From the NCBI GenBank assembly GCA_003155275.1, contig PMCC01000017.1, forward strand, positions 1 through 5,453: a stretch of DNA of 5,453 nucleotides, written 5' to 3'. Positions 1-5,453 of this stretch are shown piece after piece (within the stretch, counting starts at the first letter, position 1; each line of letters starts with the position of its first letter). The translations under genes were made by a program, and so were the position numbers. This stretch comes from Actinomycetota bacterium (GTDB taxonomy: Bacteria; Actinomycetota; Humimicrobiia; Humimicrobiales; Humimicrobiaceae). The notes beneath the pieces are model-generated. The model saw nothing but the letters and a program-made list of their open reading frames with translations. It was not told the DNA's origin and did no database searches.

Positions 1-54
1 TACTGGTCCGGCCCGGCACGGAAACAAGGGCTGAGAGAAGCTGCAGGCGTTTAA
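1..54 (+). other. Possible 3' tail of a gene entering from the left edge
   Basis: The first 50 or so bases are clearly richer in G and C than the AT-rich DNA that follows. On the plus strand, frame 1 reads 17 sense codons (beginning YWSGPARKQG) and ends with TAA at 52-54, just where the composition drops. This would suit the C-terminus of a plus-strand gene that starts outside the window. It is too short to recognise any family, and plus-strand frame 3 also stays open past this point, so the call rests only on composition and the position of the stop. Confidence 0.2.
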
Positions 55-119
55 AAAACTTCTTACTGAATATATTATTCCATATGCTTTTTTCAAGGCC
101 GAATACAAATATTTTCGGT

Positions 120-147
120 AAACTTTCTACTCCAAAAACTTTCTACT
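120..147. repeat. Pair of 12-bp direct repeats, 16-bp period
   Basis: AAACTTTCTACT occurs at 120-131 and again, identical, at 136-147, separated by CCAA. A 10/12 match (AAACTTCTTACT) lies at 56-67, exactly 64 bases (four 16-bp periods) before the first copy. The repeats sit just past the stop codon of the minus-strand UroD-family gene. Tandem sites at this spacing could bind a regulator of something to the left, or could simply be a short duplication. No function can be assigned. Confidence 0.5.
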
Positions 148-162
148 GCGCAAATTATTTAC

Positions 163-1323
163 CTAAAGTTTATTCAATTCTTTATATAGTGAGATGATAT
201 TTTCTATCGGGGTTTCCGGCAGAGCCTCATGGGAAGGCGCCAAAATCACGCCGCCCCGATTGCCCCAGAGATCCTTGACTTTTTTTACTTCCTGTCTTAT
301 CTCCAGCGGTGTCTTAAAAACAAGCAGATTTTGGACATCCATTCCGCCGTGTATACAGACATCTCTTCCATAAAGCCTGTATATGTTATCAAGTTCCATA
401 TCTTTTGCAGATGTCTGCACAACATCAAAAACATCAATTCCTGCATCTATCATCATCGGCATTACTTTGTGCACGCTTCCACAGCAATGCCAGGAAAAAA
501 TTACATTATGGCTCTTAACTATTGATATCAGCTCTTTATAATGCGGCAGAAAGTACTTTTTAAATATATCAGGCGAAAACAGCATTCCGTACTGGCCCGC
601 CACATCATCAGCCGTTCCAAAATACTCGACGGCATTTCCATAATCCTGCAGCTCTTTTTTTGTATATTCAATTGTAAAAGCAGCAACTTCATTTATAAGC
701 TTTTGGGCAAACTTTATATTAAAAGCAATATCCATCAGGAATTGCTCGTATCCGCGAAGCGCCCAGCATATCATAAAAAGATGTGCAAGGTTACCTGTGC
801 AGATAAATTCGTCGCTGCTGCCGATAATCTTTTCATAGTTTAAATCATTGCTGCCGTATTTATTGTCAAAATAACGAAAGTTAAATAAAGAAAGCCGCTC
901 TGTTAAAAAACCATCCTTTAAATCTGATGCTTTTTCGAGATTTGAAAGCGGCGGGTCCGCCACAACATCATAGTCCATACTTGTTTCACCTTTCCCGCCT
1001 TCCCCAAACAATGAATTTGCCCCAAGCTGGTAATAATTGGCATGATCTTTAATATAAGGCTTTTGCGGCTCAGGCCCGGTATATCTTGCTGTGTAAGTGG
1101 TAAATTTGCATATTTTTGAACCCGAAGCATAAAAATCTGCTCCGAGCGCATCTATAAGTCTTTTATAATTTTTAAGCAGGTTTTCCGGTTCTTCAAAACC
1201 AAAATACCTGTTTAACCGCACTGACAGGTTCGGAAGCCCCCTGTATGAAGAAGGTATTTTATCGACAGTTTTAAATTTTATTGCTGCAAGCGCTCTTTCT
1301 TTCTTTGTCATTTTCTTTGCCAT
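163..1323 (-). CDS. Uroporphyrinogen decarboxylase (URO-D) superfamily protein, methyltransferase-like, not HemE
   Basis: This 386-residue protein has the family's C-terminal landmarks: a His-Cys-Cys-Gly-Ser segment (H279, C281) in the position of the zinc site of MtaA/CmuA-type methyltransferases, then GRDVCIHGGMDVQ (319-331), and the closing signature GGVILAPSHEALPETPIENI (357-376). The N-terminal arginine-rich substrate motif of true HemE is absent; residues 21-30 read DKIPSSYRGL instead. A heme-pathway role is therefore unlikely. Family relatives move methyl groups between a corrinoid protein and an acceptor, or act in O-demethylation, but no corrinoid protein or partner methyltransferase lies nearby, so the substrate is unknown. 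The third zinc ligand of MtaA is a Cys; here the region has S364-H365, so H365 may serve (inference). No signal peptide or membrane segment is seen, so it is probably cytoplasmic. The first ATG is preferred because AAAGGAG lies 12 bases upstream; the second ATG (residue 5) would be further from it. The gene is divergent from the esterase gene. Confidence 0.9.
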   Translation of the reverse strand: MAKKMTKKERALAAIKFKTVDKIPSSYRGLPNLSVRLNRYFGFEEPENLLKNYKRLIDALGADFYASGSKICKFTTYTARYTGPEPQKPYIKDHANYYQLGANSLFGEGGKGETSMDYDVVADPPLSNLEKASDLKDGFLTERLSLFNFRYFDNKYGSNDLNYEKIIGSSDEFICTGNLAHLFMICWALRGYEQFLMDIAFNIKFAQKLINEVAAFTIEYTKKELQDYGNAVEYFGTADDVAGQYGMLFSPDIFKKYFLPHYKELISIVKSHNVIFSWHCCGSVHKVMPMMIDAGIDVFDVVQTSAKDMELDNIYRLYGRDVCIHGGMDVQNLLVFKTPLEIRQEVKKVKDLWGNRGGVILAPSHEALPETPIENIISLYKELNKL

Positions 1324-1335
1324 GGATAAATATTT

Positions 1336-1342
1336 CTCCTTT
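1336..1342 (-). promoter_or_regulatory. Shine-Dalgarno of the UroD-family gene
   Basis: On the minus strand AAAGGAG lies 12 bases before the ATG at 1323-1321. The match is strong but the spacing is longer than the usual 5-9 bases. It favours the first of two close ATG codons (residues 1 and 5). It is the only clear Shine-Dalgarno among the three main starts visible in the window. Confidence 0.6.
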
Positions 1343-1366
1343 TTATTAAATCCTGCTTTTTCCCAG

Positions 1367-1398
1367 ATTACAAAATTTATAGTAATATATATTGTAAT
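1367..1398. repeat. 7-bp inverted repeat, possible operator
   Basis: ATTACAA (1367-1373) and its exact reverse complement TTGTAAT (1392-1398) flank an 18-bp gap, with half-site centres 25 bp apart. A 10-bp perfect palindrome, AATATATATT (1384-1393), overlaps the right arm. The position, midway between two divergent starts and overlapping promoter-like hexamers, is where a shared repressor or activator would bind. The AT-rich composition makes chance occurrence plausible, and no regulator gene lies in the window. Confidence 0.3.
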
Positions 1399-1452
1399 AC
1401 TTTTACTTGAATCTGTTATTATTAAAATATTATTCTTATTATTGGTTTCATT

Positions 1453-2379
1453 ATGAAAAAAACTACAGAAAAGCTTCCTGAGATATCATGGGTAAATGTT
1501 TTCACCTCAAGTATCCCGGGGGTGTCTCACAATACTTATTTCAGCGATTCCATGCAAAGAGAAATAGGATATGCAGTTTATGTTCCACCTGGTTATGATT
1601 TCAAGCCAAGTCCTGCTGCTGCGGTCAAACTTCAGGAAAGATATCCTGTGACATACTGGCTGCATGGAAAGGGTGGCGACGAGTCCATGGGATTTGATAT
1701 AAAGCTTTTTAATTTTTTCCATAAGGCCGTAACTGAAGGAAAAATCCGGCCGGCCCTTTTGGTCTGTCCCAATTGCGGAAGTTTTTCGATGTTTTGTGAT
1801 TCTTATGACAAAACAATAATGGGGGAGACCATATTAATAAAAGAGCTTATACCGCTGATAGATGCAACTTACATGACAATTGCGGGTCGCAGCGGAAGAG
1901 CTATTGAAGGATTTTCTATGGGAGGTTTTGGAGCTATAAAATCAGCATTTAAATTTCCGGAAATGTTTTCATCTGTTGTTACCTATGGAGCTTCCCTGCA
2001 TGACCTTGACAGCGTATCTTCCGGCAGACCGGAAGTCTTTGAAAGGATGTTCGGAGCCAGAAATGATTATTTCCAGCAGAACAGCCCGTATATCCTGGCC
2101 CAAAAAAATGCGACGTTTATCAGGAAGAATTTAAAACTTAAATTTATTAACGGCACGTTGGATTTTACCCTGCAGAATAATTTAAAACTTAATTCCCACC
2201 TCGATAAACTTGGAATAAATTATGATTTCAAACTTCTTGATGGATACAAGCATATCCCGATCCCTTATTATGAAACTGAAGGGCTAAACGGATTTATATT
2301 CCATTCGCAAAACTTTGGACCAGTGCACTCCAAAAAGGGTTTAATAGGAAATATAAACTTGTATAACAATCATTCTTAG
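1453..2379 (+). CDS. Putative alpha/beta-hydrolase esterase (esterase D / feruloyl-esterase-like family)
   Basis: This 308-residue protein has the order typical of the PF00756 putative-esterase family. YAVYVPPGYD (40-49) opens the fold, WLHGKGGDE (69-77) supplies the oxyanion-hole region, and GFSMGGFGA (153-161) is the nucleophile elbow with catalytic Ser155. Asp237 in GTLDFTL and His267 in GYKHIPIPYYE fit the acid and base of the triad by position; the usual His-Asp-Trp after the last strand is replaced by His-Ile-Pro. The expected reaction is hydrolysis of a carboxylic ester, possibly a sugar-linked acetyl or feruloyl ester or S-formylglutathione; the sequence does not say which. There is no signal peptide, so the enzyme should act in the cytoplasm. 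No Shine-Dalgarno precedes the ATG, and the frame is closed by a stop at 1423-1425, so no other good start exists. It is a single-gene unit convergent with the SDR group; the last 20 or so residues, after FGP (288-290), form a tail that cannot be matched. Confidence 0.9.
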   Translation: MKKTTEKLPEISWVNVFTSSIPGVSHNTYFSDSMQREIGYAVYVPPGYDFKPSPAAAVKLQERYPVTYWLHGKGGDESMGFDIKLFNFFHKAVTEGKIRPALLVCPNCGSFSMFCDSYDKTIMGETILIKELIPLIDATYMTIAGRSGRAIEGFSMGGFGAIKSAFKFPEMFSSVVTYGASLHDLDSVSSGRPEVFERMFGARNDYFQQNSPYILAQKNATFIRKNLKLKFINGTLDFTLQNNLKLNSHLDKLGINYDFKLLDGYKHIPIPYYETEGLNGFIFHSQNFGPVHSKKGLIGNINLYNNHS

Positions 2380-2386
2380 GAGGTTT

Positions 2387-2574
2387 TTAAGCTTTATTAT
2401 TTAAAAATTCATTTTTAGTTTTTCCATAGGTAACATTTTCTTTAGGAAAAATGGGTATATCCAAATTATAAGGGCACTTTTTAGTGCATTTTCTGCATCC
2501 AGTGTAATCATTTGCCTTATTTATAGCTTTTTCCAAGATTGAACATAGGTAGCCTTACTTAAAAATGCACCCAT
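2387..2574 (-). pseudogene. Small cysteine-rich, probable Fe-S peptide gene, frameshifted at an A5 run
   Basis: The ATG (2574-2572) shares a base with the SDR stop codon (TAATG), and GGGAG (2585-2581) lies six bases upstream, so this start looks genuine and translationally coupled. As written, the frame ends after 17 codons (MGAFLSKATYVQSWKKL). One extra A in the A5 run (T5 at 2528-2532 on the plus strand) would join it to a second open frame running to the TAA at 2389-2387, giving 62 residues. That frame carries YTGCRKCTKKCPYNLDIP, which matches the C-x2-C-x2-C-x3-C-P pattern of a single 4Fe-4S cluster with Tyr (residue 24) in place of the first Cys; Cys27, Cys30, Cys34 and Pro35 remain. Similar motifs end some aldo/keto reductases and small ferredoxin-like proteins. 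It may be a decayed gene, a base-calling error, or less likely programmed -1 frameshifting (G AAA AAG is one base from the classical A AAA AAG). The joined reading is inference. Confidence 0.55.
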
Positions 2575-3317
2575 TATTTTCTCCCGTCAAGCCAATCATG
2601 GACGAATTGTTCAGCTCTTTCACTTATCACAACCTCAAGGATTTTTTGGGCCACAGTTCCCGGTGAATCAGGGGGTGGAAGACTGTTATAGCCTTCATCT
2701 TGTTTGCCCGCATCTTGTATTGAATTGTGATTTTTACCGATTATTGTATTTTTTTCAAAATTTGTAGCGGTGATATAAGGATACACAATGCTTACTGATA
2801 TCTTCTCATCTGCTAATTCCTCACGCGCCGTAAGCGAGATAGTATTTAGTGCAGATTTTATTGAGGCATAACCAGACATGCCTGGCATATGCATTTTTGA
2901 CAACCCTGAGCTGATGTTCACGATTACTCCTCCACCTTGTTTTCGCATAACTGGAATAACTTCTTGCATTGCAGTCAGTGGTCCGATAAGATTCAAATCA
3001 ATAATATACTGAAATTCTTTTATGTCTATGTATTCCACAAGCTCGTCAAAACCCTGCCCGGCATTGTTTATTAAAACATCAATGCGCCCATAATGGCCAT
3101 AAACTTTTTTTACCATATTTTTAACTGAAACAGCGTTTGCCATATCAGTCTGGACGACAAGGGAGTCTTGTAATCCCGAGGCAAGTTCATTCAGTTTATC
3201 TTTTGAGCGAGCAACAATTGCTACTTTTGCACCGTTTTTAGCGAATAATCTTGCAGTTGCAAACCCTATACCTGCAGATGCTCCTGTAATAATGACGACC
3301 TTATTCCTGATATCCAT
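2574..3317 (-). CDS. Short-chain dehydrogenase/reductase (SDR), classical type, probably NADP(H)-dependent
   Basis: This 247-residue protein, the usual length for classical SDRs, carries every core motif: TGASAGIG (11-18) for dinucleotide binding, a DM pair (D58) that contacts adenine, NNAG (84-87), the catalytic Asn109, Ser137 in NISSG, and Tyr150-x3-Lys154 in YASIK. Arg37 at the end of the second strand (VARS) favours NADP(H) over NAD(H). It should oxidise an alcohol or reduce a ketone in the cytoplasm; the substrate loop (about 185-215, rich in Asn, Gln and Asp) gives no clue to which. Residues 170-188, around VSIVYPYITATNF, correspond to the PG-type segment after the active site. There is no Shine-Dalgarno before the ATG, and a -10-like element lies seven bases upstream. 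Its stop overlaps the ATG of the small Fe-S-like gene, so the two are probably co-translated. The upstream PEP-synthase-like gene is 71 bases away, with a weak terminator between them. Confidence 0.93.
   Translation of the reverse strand: MDIRNKVVIITGASAGIGFATARLFAKNGAKVAIVARSKDKLNELASGLQDSLVVQTDMANAVSVKNMVKKVYGHYGRIDVLINNAGQGFDELVEYIDIKEFQYIIDLNLIGPLTAMQEVIPVMRKQGGGVIVNISSGLSKMHMPGMSGYASIKSALNTISLTAREELADEKISVSIVYPYITATNFEKNTIIGKNHNSIQDAGKQDEGYNSLPPPDSPGTVAQKILEVVISERAEQFVHDWLDGRK
2581..2585 (-). promoter_or_regulatory. Shine-Dalgarno for the small Fe-S-like gene
   Basis: GGGAG, within the last codons of the SDR gene, lies six bases before an ATG that overlaps the SDR stop codon. The ideal spacing and the TAATG overlap are the main reasons to believe that a gene starts here even though its frame breaks 17 codons later. 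Confidence 0.55.
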
Positions 3318-3324
3318 ATTTGAT

Positions 3325-3333
3325 ATTTTACCA
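3325..3333 (-). promoter_or_regulatory. Extended -10-like element just upstream of the SDR start
   Basis: The minus strand reads TGGTAAAAT and then seven bases before the ATG. TGnTAAAAT is a 5/6 match to an extended -10, and transcription starting 6-7 bases after it would place the first base at or next to the start codon, giving a leaderless message. No good -35 hexamer lies 16-18 bases upstream, and the DNA is AT-rich, so the match may be chance. It would explain the absence of a Shine-Dalgarno. Confidence 0.3.
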
Positions 3334-3367
3334 TAAAGAAAAACAAAATAATTTAAAAACTCAAATT

Positions 3368-3395
3368 AAAAAATAGGTTATCTTCATCTTAACCT
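3368..3395 (-). terminator. Weak intrinsic terminator after the PEP-synthase-like gene
   Basis: On the minus strand AGGTTA (3395-3390) and TAACCT (3380-3375) form a perfect 6-bp stem around a 9-base loop, followed by one A and six T residues (3373-3368). The stop codon TAA of the PEP-synthase-like gene partly lies inside the left arm. The stem has only two G-C pairs, so termination would be partial; it could reduce read-through into the SDR gene rather than block it. Confidence 0.4.
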
Positions 3396-5453
3396 TTTAT
3401 GGTTACAGTTCCTGAGGTGCCGTCTACCTGGACCCTGTCACCTGTTTTTATAAGCACTGTTGCACCAATTACGTTTACTGCCAGCGGAAGCGCATACTCT
3501 CTGGCAACAACCACACCATGTGAGAGCATAGAACCAACTTCGGTAACCAGTGCGTTTATCAGACAATAATAGGGGGACCACCCAATGTCAGTAAATTCAG
3601 CAATCATTATATCCCCTTTTTCCAGCATTTTGGCGTCCTCAATGTTTCTAACGACCCTGGCCCTGCCCTCGGCAAAACCTCTGCTTCCCGGGGAGCCTTT
3701 TAAAACAGTCCCTACTGCCGCTCTGCTAATATCAGGCACTGCAGGTTTAGGTTTCCCTATAGAAATATCACAAAATTTAAATTCCTGCTGCCGGGCAAGC
3801 AGCCTTCTTCTTGCAAGCGCTTTTCTTACAAGGGCGGGATGTTTCTCTTTTATCAGCTGACCTATTTCACTGTGCTGTAAAAAGTAAATGAGGTCCGCAT
3901 CAGGCAAAATACCCTGCAAAACCAGCTGGTTTCCCAAGCATGAATACGCTGCCTTGAACTTGTCAAGGACTTTGATACACATTGATTTGGAAAACTCACG
4001 ATTTTTAACACCCGTACGGGCCTGCCCTATCATGTATTTGAGTATACTTTTTTTAAGTCCCCTGTAATATCCTAAAAGGTTAGCGGCATTATCTGTATAA
4101 TGGTTTTCTTTTTGTCCGTCTATTCCCCCTGAAACAAGCACCGGCTTAAGATAATCCATCAGGTCTTCCTCGTTTCGGCTCCAACTGCCGCTGCGCAACT
4201 CTGCTTCACGGATTGCCCTATGCCCATGCCTTTGTATAAAATATTCATAAGCCTTGCCCGCACCTCCTTTGGAATTCCTGGCAAGATCAAGGATTTCAGA
4301 TGCGCTAAATCCGGCTGCAGAAGGATCGTCTGCAAGAATCGCCCGGGCAAGCTTCCTTAAAGAACGAAGAATATCAACGCTTTCGATATCCTCTATGTCT
4401 TCAAGGACAGATGAAATTAGAGACTTGGTCTTTTCACTGTCAGTTGAGTCTTTATCAATAATCATAAATAGAGCGCTGGCCATAGCTCCGGAATGTCCTG
4501 AAGTAATATAATGCAACCAGAATGCATGATTTAATGCAGCAAGATTTCTGTCTATTTCCAGAAACAATTGGGAAGGGTCATCTCTTAATTGTATTTGAAA
4601 ATTATCTGCCAATTCCTGAATTTCTTTGCGGGCTTTGTTTCTTGACATCAGCAGTGTAAAATACTTTCTTCCGTTGTTTGCTTTTAGAAAAATATTTACT
4701 TTTTTTTTGGCCTGTTTTGGAATATCATCAAGAAGCCTGCCGCACAAGCTTAGGCCCACTGCCTCACTGCTTGCCCCCAGTACGCCGTCAGCCATTTTAT
4801 ATAATGTAGTAAGGTTGATAAACAGATGGTTGCATACACTTAAGACACAACTTCCCGGTGGTACTTCTTCCATGCTCCTGAAAGCCCCTGTATAGACAAT
4901 CATCTTTCTCATGCCAAAGTCGATGGCATTGACACTTGTAGATAAACTTAGCGGAGTTACCGCACCCGGCAGCATCTCCCTGATATTGCAGTTTGTTATG
5001 ACATTGCCGCTCATATCGAGATCTGTATCAAGTTCATCTATTTCCGGTTCATCAAGCACAGTGATCGGGCGCGCTTGAAGCCAGAAAAGCTTTCCATCTG
5101 TATCAATAGCCCATTCAAGGTCAAGCGGCACATTCATTTGCTGGCTCGCCCTGCCAGCCTCGGAAAATATCATACTCAACTCCCGTGCATCAAGCAATCC
5201 ATCTTCTGAATCAATTGAAAATGCGGCGGAATTTAATATATTGCCCGGCCCCGGCTCCGCTAAAGGTATGCGGTATTGCTTTCCCGAAGCAGCTCCTGAA
5301 ACCAACTTTTCACCAAGTCCCGGTATTGCTTCAATGAACATATATTTATTTCCCAACACAGGATCAACTGTAAAACATACCCCGGCTTTTTTGGCCCGCA
5401 CCATCTCCTGGACGATAACGGCCATCCTGGCATCTCTCTGCCGATTAAAAAAA
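3389..5453 (-). CDS. PEP-synthase-like / rifampicin-phosphotransferase-like ATP-dependent phosphotransferase, N-terminus beyond the right edge
   Basis: The reading frame is open to the window edge. The ATG at 5425 falls inside the conserved MAVIVQEMV strand of the PPDK_N ATP-grasp domain, so it is not the true start. Numbered from that Met, the visible part has the end of the ATP-grasp (FTVDP 18-22, GLGEKLVSG 36-44, DLEWA 102-106, QARPIT 117-122), a middle domain (about 140-570) with ITNCNIREMLPGAVTPLS (143-160) and HGHR (400-403), and a swivelling PEP-utiliser domain (about 590-678) with TEVGSMLSHG; His636 is the expected phospho-histidine, followed by AREYALP. The PEP/pyruvate TIM barrel of real PEP synthase is missing. 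This order matches rifampicin phosphotransferase (about 870 residues); about 190 residues should lie outside. The likely reaction transfers the beta-phosphate of ATP to a small molecule, via the swinging His domain, with release of AMP and Pi. The acceptor is unknown. Small deviations (GSMLSH for GGxLSH, PLAVN for PAVVG) are visible. It precedes the SDR gene on the same strand. Confidence 0.88.
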   Translation of the reverse strand, partial: FFNRQRDARMAVIVQEMVRAKKAGVCFTVDPVLGNKYMFIEAIPGLGEKLVSGAASGKQYRIPLAEPGPGNILNSAAFSIDSEDGLLDARELSMIFSEAGRASQQMNVPLDLEWAIDTDGKLFWLQARPITVLDEPEIDELDTDLDMSGNVITNCNIREMLPGAVTPLSLSTSVNAIDFGMRKMIVYTGAFRSMEEVPPGSCVLSVCNHLFINLTTLYKMADGVLGASSEAVGLSLCGRLLDDIPKQAKKKVNIFLKANNGRKYFTLLMSRNKARKEIQELADNFQIQLRDDPSQLFLEIDRNLAALNHAFWLHYITSGHSGAMASALFMIIDKDSTDSEKTKSLISSVLEDIEDIESVDILRSLRKLARAILADDPSAAGFSASEILDLARNSKGGAGKAYEYFIQRHGHRAIREAELRSGSWSRNEEDLMDYLKPVLVSGGIDGQKENHYTDNAANLLGYYRGLKKSILKYMIGQARTGVKNREFSKSMCIKVLDKFKAAYSCLGNQLVLQGILPDADLIYFLQHSEIGQLIKEKHPALVRKALARRRLLARQQEFKFCDISIGKPKPAVPDISRAAVGTVLKGSPGSRGFAEGRARVVRNIEDAKMLEKGDIMIAEFTDIGWSPYYCLINALVTEVGSMLSHGVVVAREYALPLAVNVIGATVLIKTGDRVQVDGTSGTVTIKG

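Larger units (their letters stand above)
1324..1452. promoter_or_regulatory. Divergent promoter region between UroD-family and esterase genes
   Basis: This 129-bp AT-rich spacer must hold the start signals for both divergent genes. Toward the esterase, TTGTAA (1392-1397) and TGTTAT (1414-1419) are 16 bases apart, and a further -10-like TATTAT lies at 1437-1442, ten bases before the ATG. Toward the UroD-family gene, TATAAA (complement of 1376-1381) is the best -10-like hexamer that leaves the Shine-Dalgarno intact, but it lacks a good -35. With this base composition such matches arise often by chance, so the individual hexamers are weak; only the location is firm. Confidence 0.4.

Noticed and set aside
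99..118. CCGAA/TTCGG inverted repeat with a 10-base loop, possible terminator for the UroD-family gene
   Set aside because: The stem is only five pairs and no T-run follows it on either strand, so it does not look like an intrinsic terminator.
541..843. Plus-strand open frames inside the UroD-family gene (also 229-525), and similar ones inside the phosphotransferase-like gene
   Set aside because: They lie antisense to well-supported genes, show no recognisable motif and have no ribosome site.
163..1323. Annotation as HemE, uroporphyrinogen decarboxylase of heme synthesis
   Set aside because: The N-terminal arginine-rich substrate motif of HemE is absent, and a His-Cys-Cys zinc-type segment is present instead.
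2128..2192. Exact 14-bp repeat AATTTAAAACTTAA inside the esterase gene, 51 bases apart and in frame
   Set aside because: It encodes NLKL twice from common AT-rich codons in otherwise dissimilar segments; chance is the simplest explanation.
2384..2407. TTTTTAA/TTAAAAA inverted repeat after the esterase stop
   Set aside because: The stem is all A-T pairs in AT-rich DNA and overlaps the end of the small minus-strand gene; it is too weak to call as a terminator.
2474..2487. GCACT-TTTT-AGTGC hairpin downstream of the esterase
   Set aside because: It is produced by the codons of the Cys-Thr-Lys-Lys-Cys motif on the minus strand and has no proper T-tract, so it is probably incidental.
3389..5425. 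Start of the phosphotransferase-like gene at the ATG at 5425
   Set aside because: The frame continues upstream to the edge, and this Met lies within a conserved strand of the ATP-grasp domain, so most of that domain would be missing from such a protein.

Overview
This 5.45 kb window comes from a fairly low-GC bacterial chromosome. Codon use is rich in AAA, ATA and TTT, and the spacers are strongly AT-rich. The gene content points to an anaerobic or fermentative bacterium, for example a clostridial-type Firmicute or a similar uncultured lineage: a non-HemE uroporphyrinogen-decarboxylase-family protein of the kind associated with methyl transfer, a small Fe-S-type peptide, and a PEP-synthase/rifampicin-phosphotransferase-like enzyme. 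The taxon cannot be fixed from this sequence. No RNA gene, CRISPR array, insertion sequence or phage gene was seen.

Layout. Bases 1-162 are non-coding except perhaps for a GC-rich gene tail at the extreme left (1-54), and they carry a 12-bp direct repeat. A UroD-family gene (163-1323, minus) and an alpha/beta-hydrolase esterase gene (1453-2379, plus) diverge from a 129-bp AT-rich intergenic region that holds a 7-bp inverted repeat and weak promoter-like hexamers. Convergent to the esterase lies a minus-strand group. In transcription order it is a large PEP-synthase-like gene (from beyond the right edge to 3389), a probable weak terminator, a short-chain dehydrogenase/reductase (SDR) gene (3317-2574), and a tiny cysteine-rich gene (2574-2387) that is out of frame by one base.

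How the genes may work together. The clearest functional coupling is between the SDR and the tiny cysteine-rich gene. The small gene's ATG overlaps the SDR stop codon (TAATG) and has a well-spaced Shine-Dalgarno inside the SDR's last codons. Its reading frame breaks at an A5 run, and one extra A would restore a 62-residue peptide with the motif YTGCRKCTKKCP, close to a single 4Fe-4S cluster motif but with Tyr in place of the first Cys. The large protein has the three-part order ATP-grasp, substrate domain, swivelling phospho-His domain, and no PEP/pyruvate TIM barrel. This suggests an ATP-dependent small-molecule phosphotransferase rather than true PEP synthase. The UroD-family and esterase genes have no obvious pathway partner in the window.

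The most noteworthy observations are the frameshifted, translationally coupled Fe-S-like small gene, the phosphotransferase-like protein of unknown acceptor, and the lack of Shine-Dalgarno sequences before the esterase and SDR starts. No complete new system is demonstrated.
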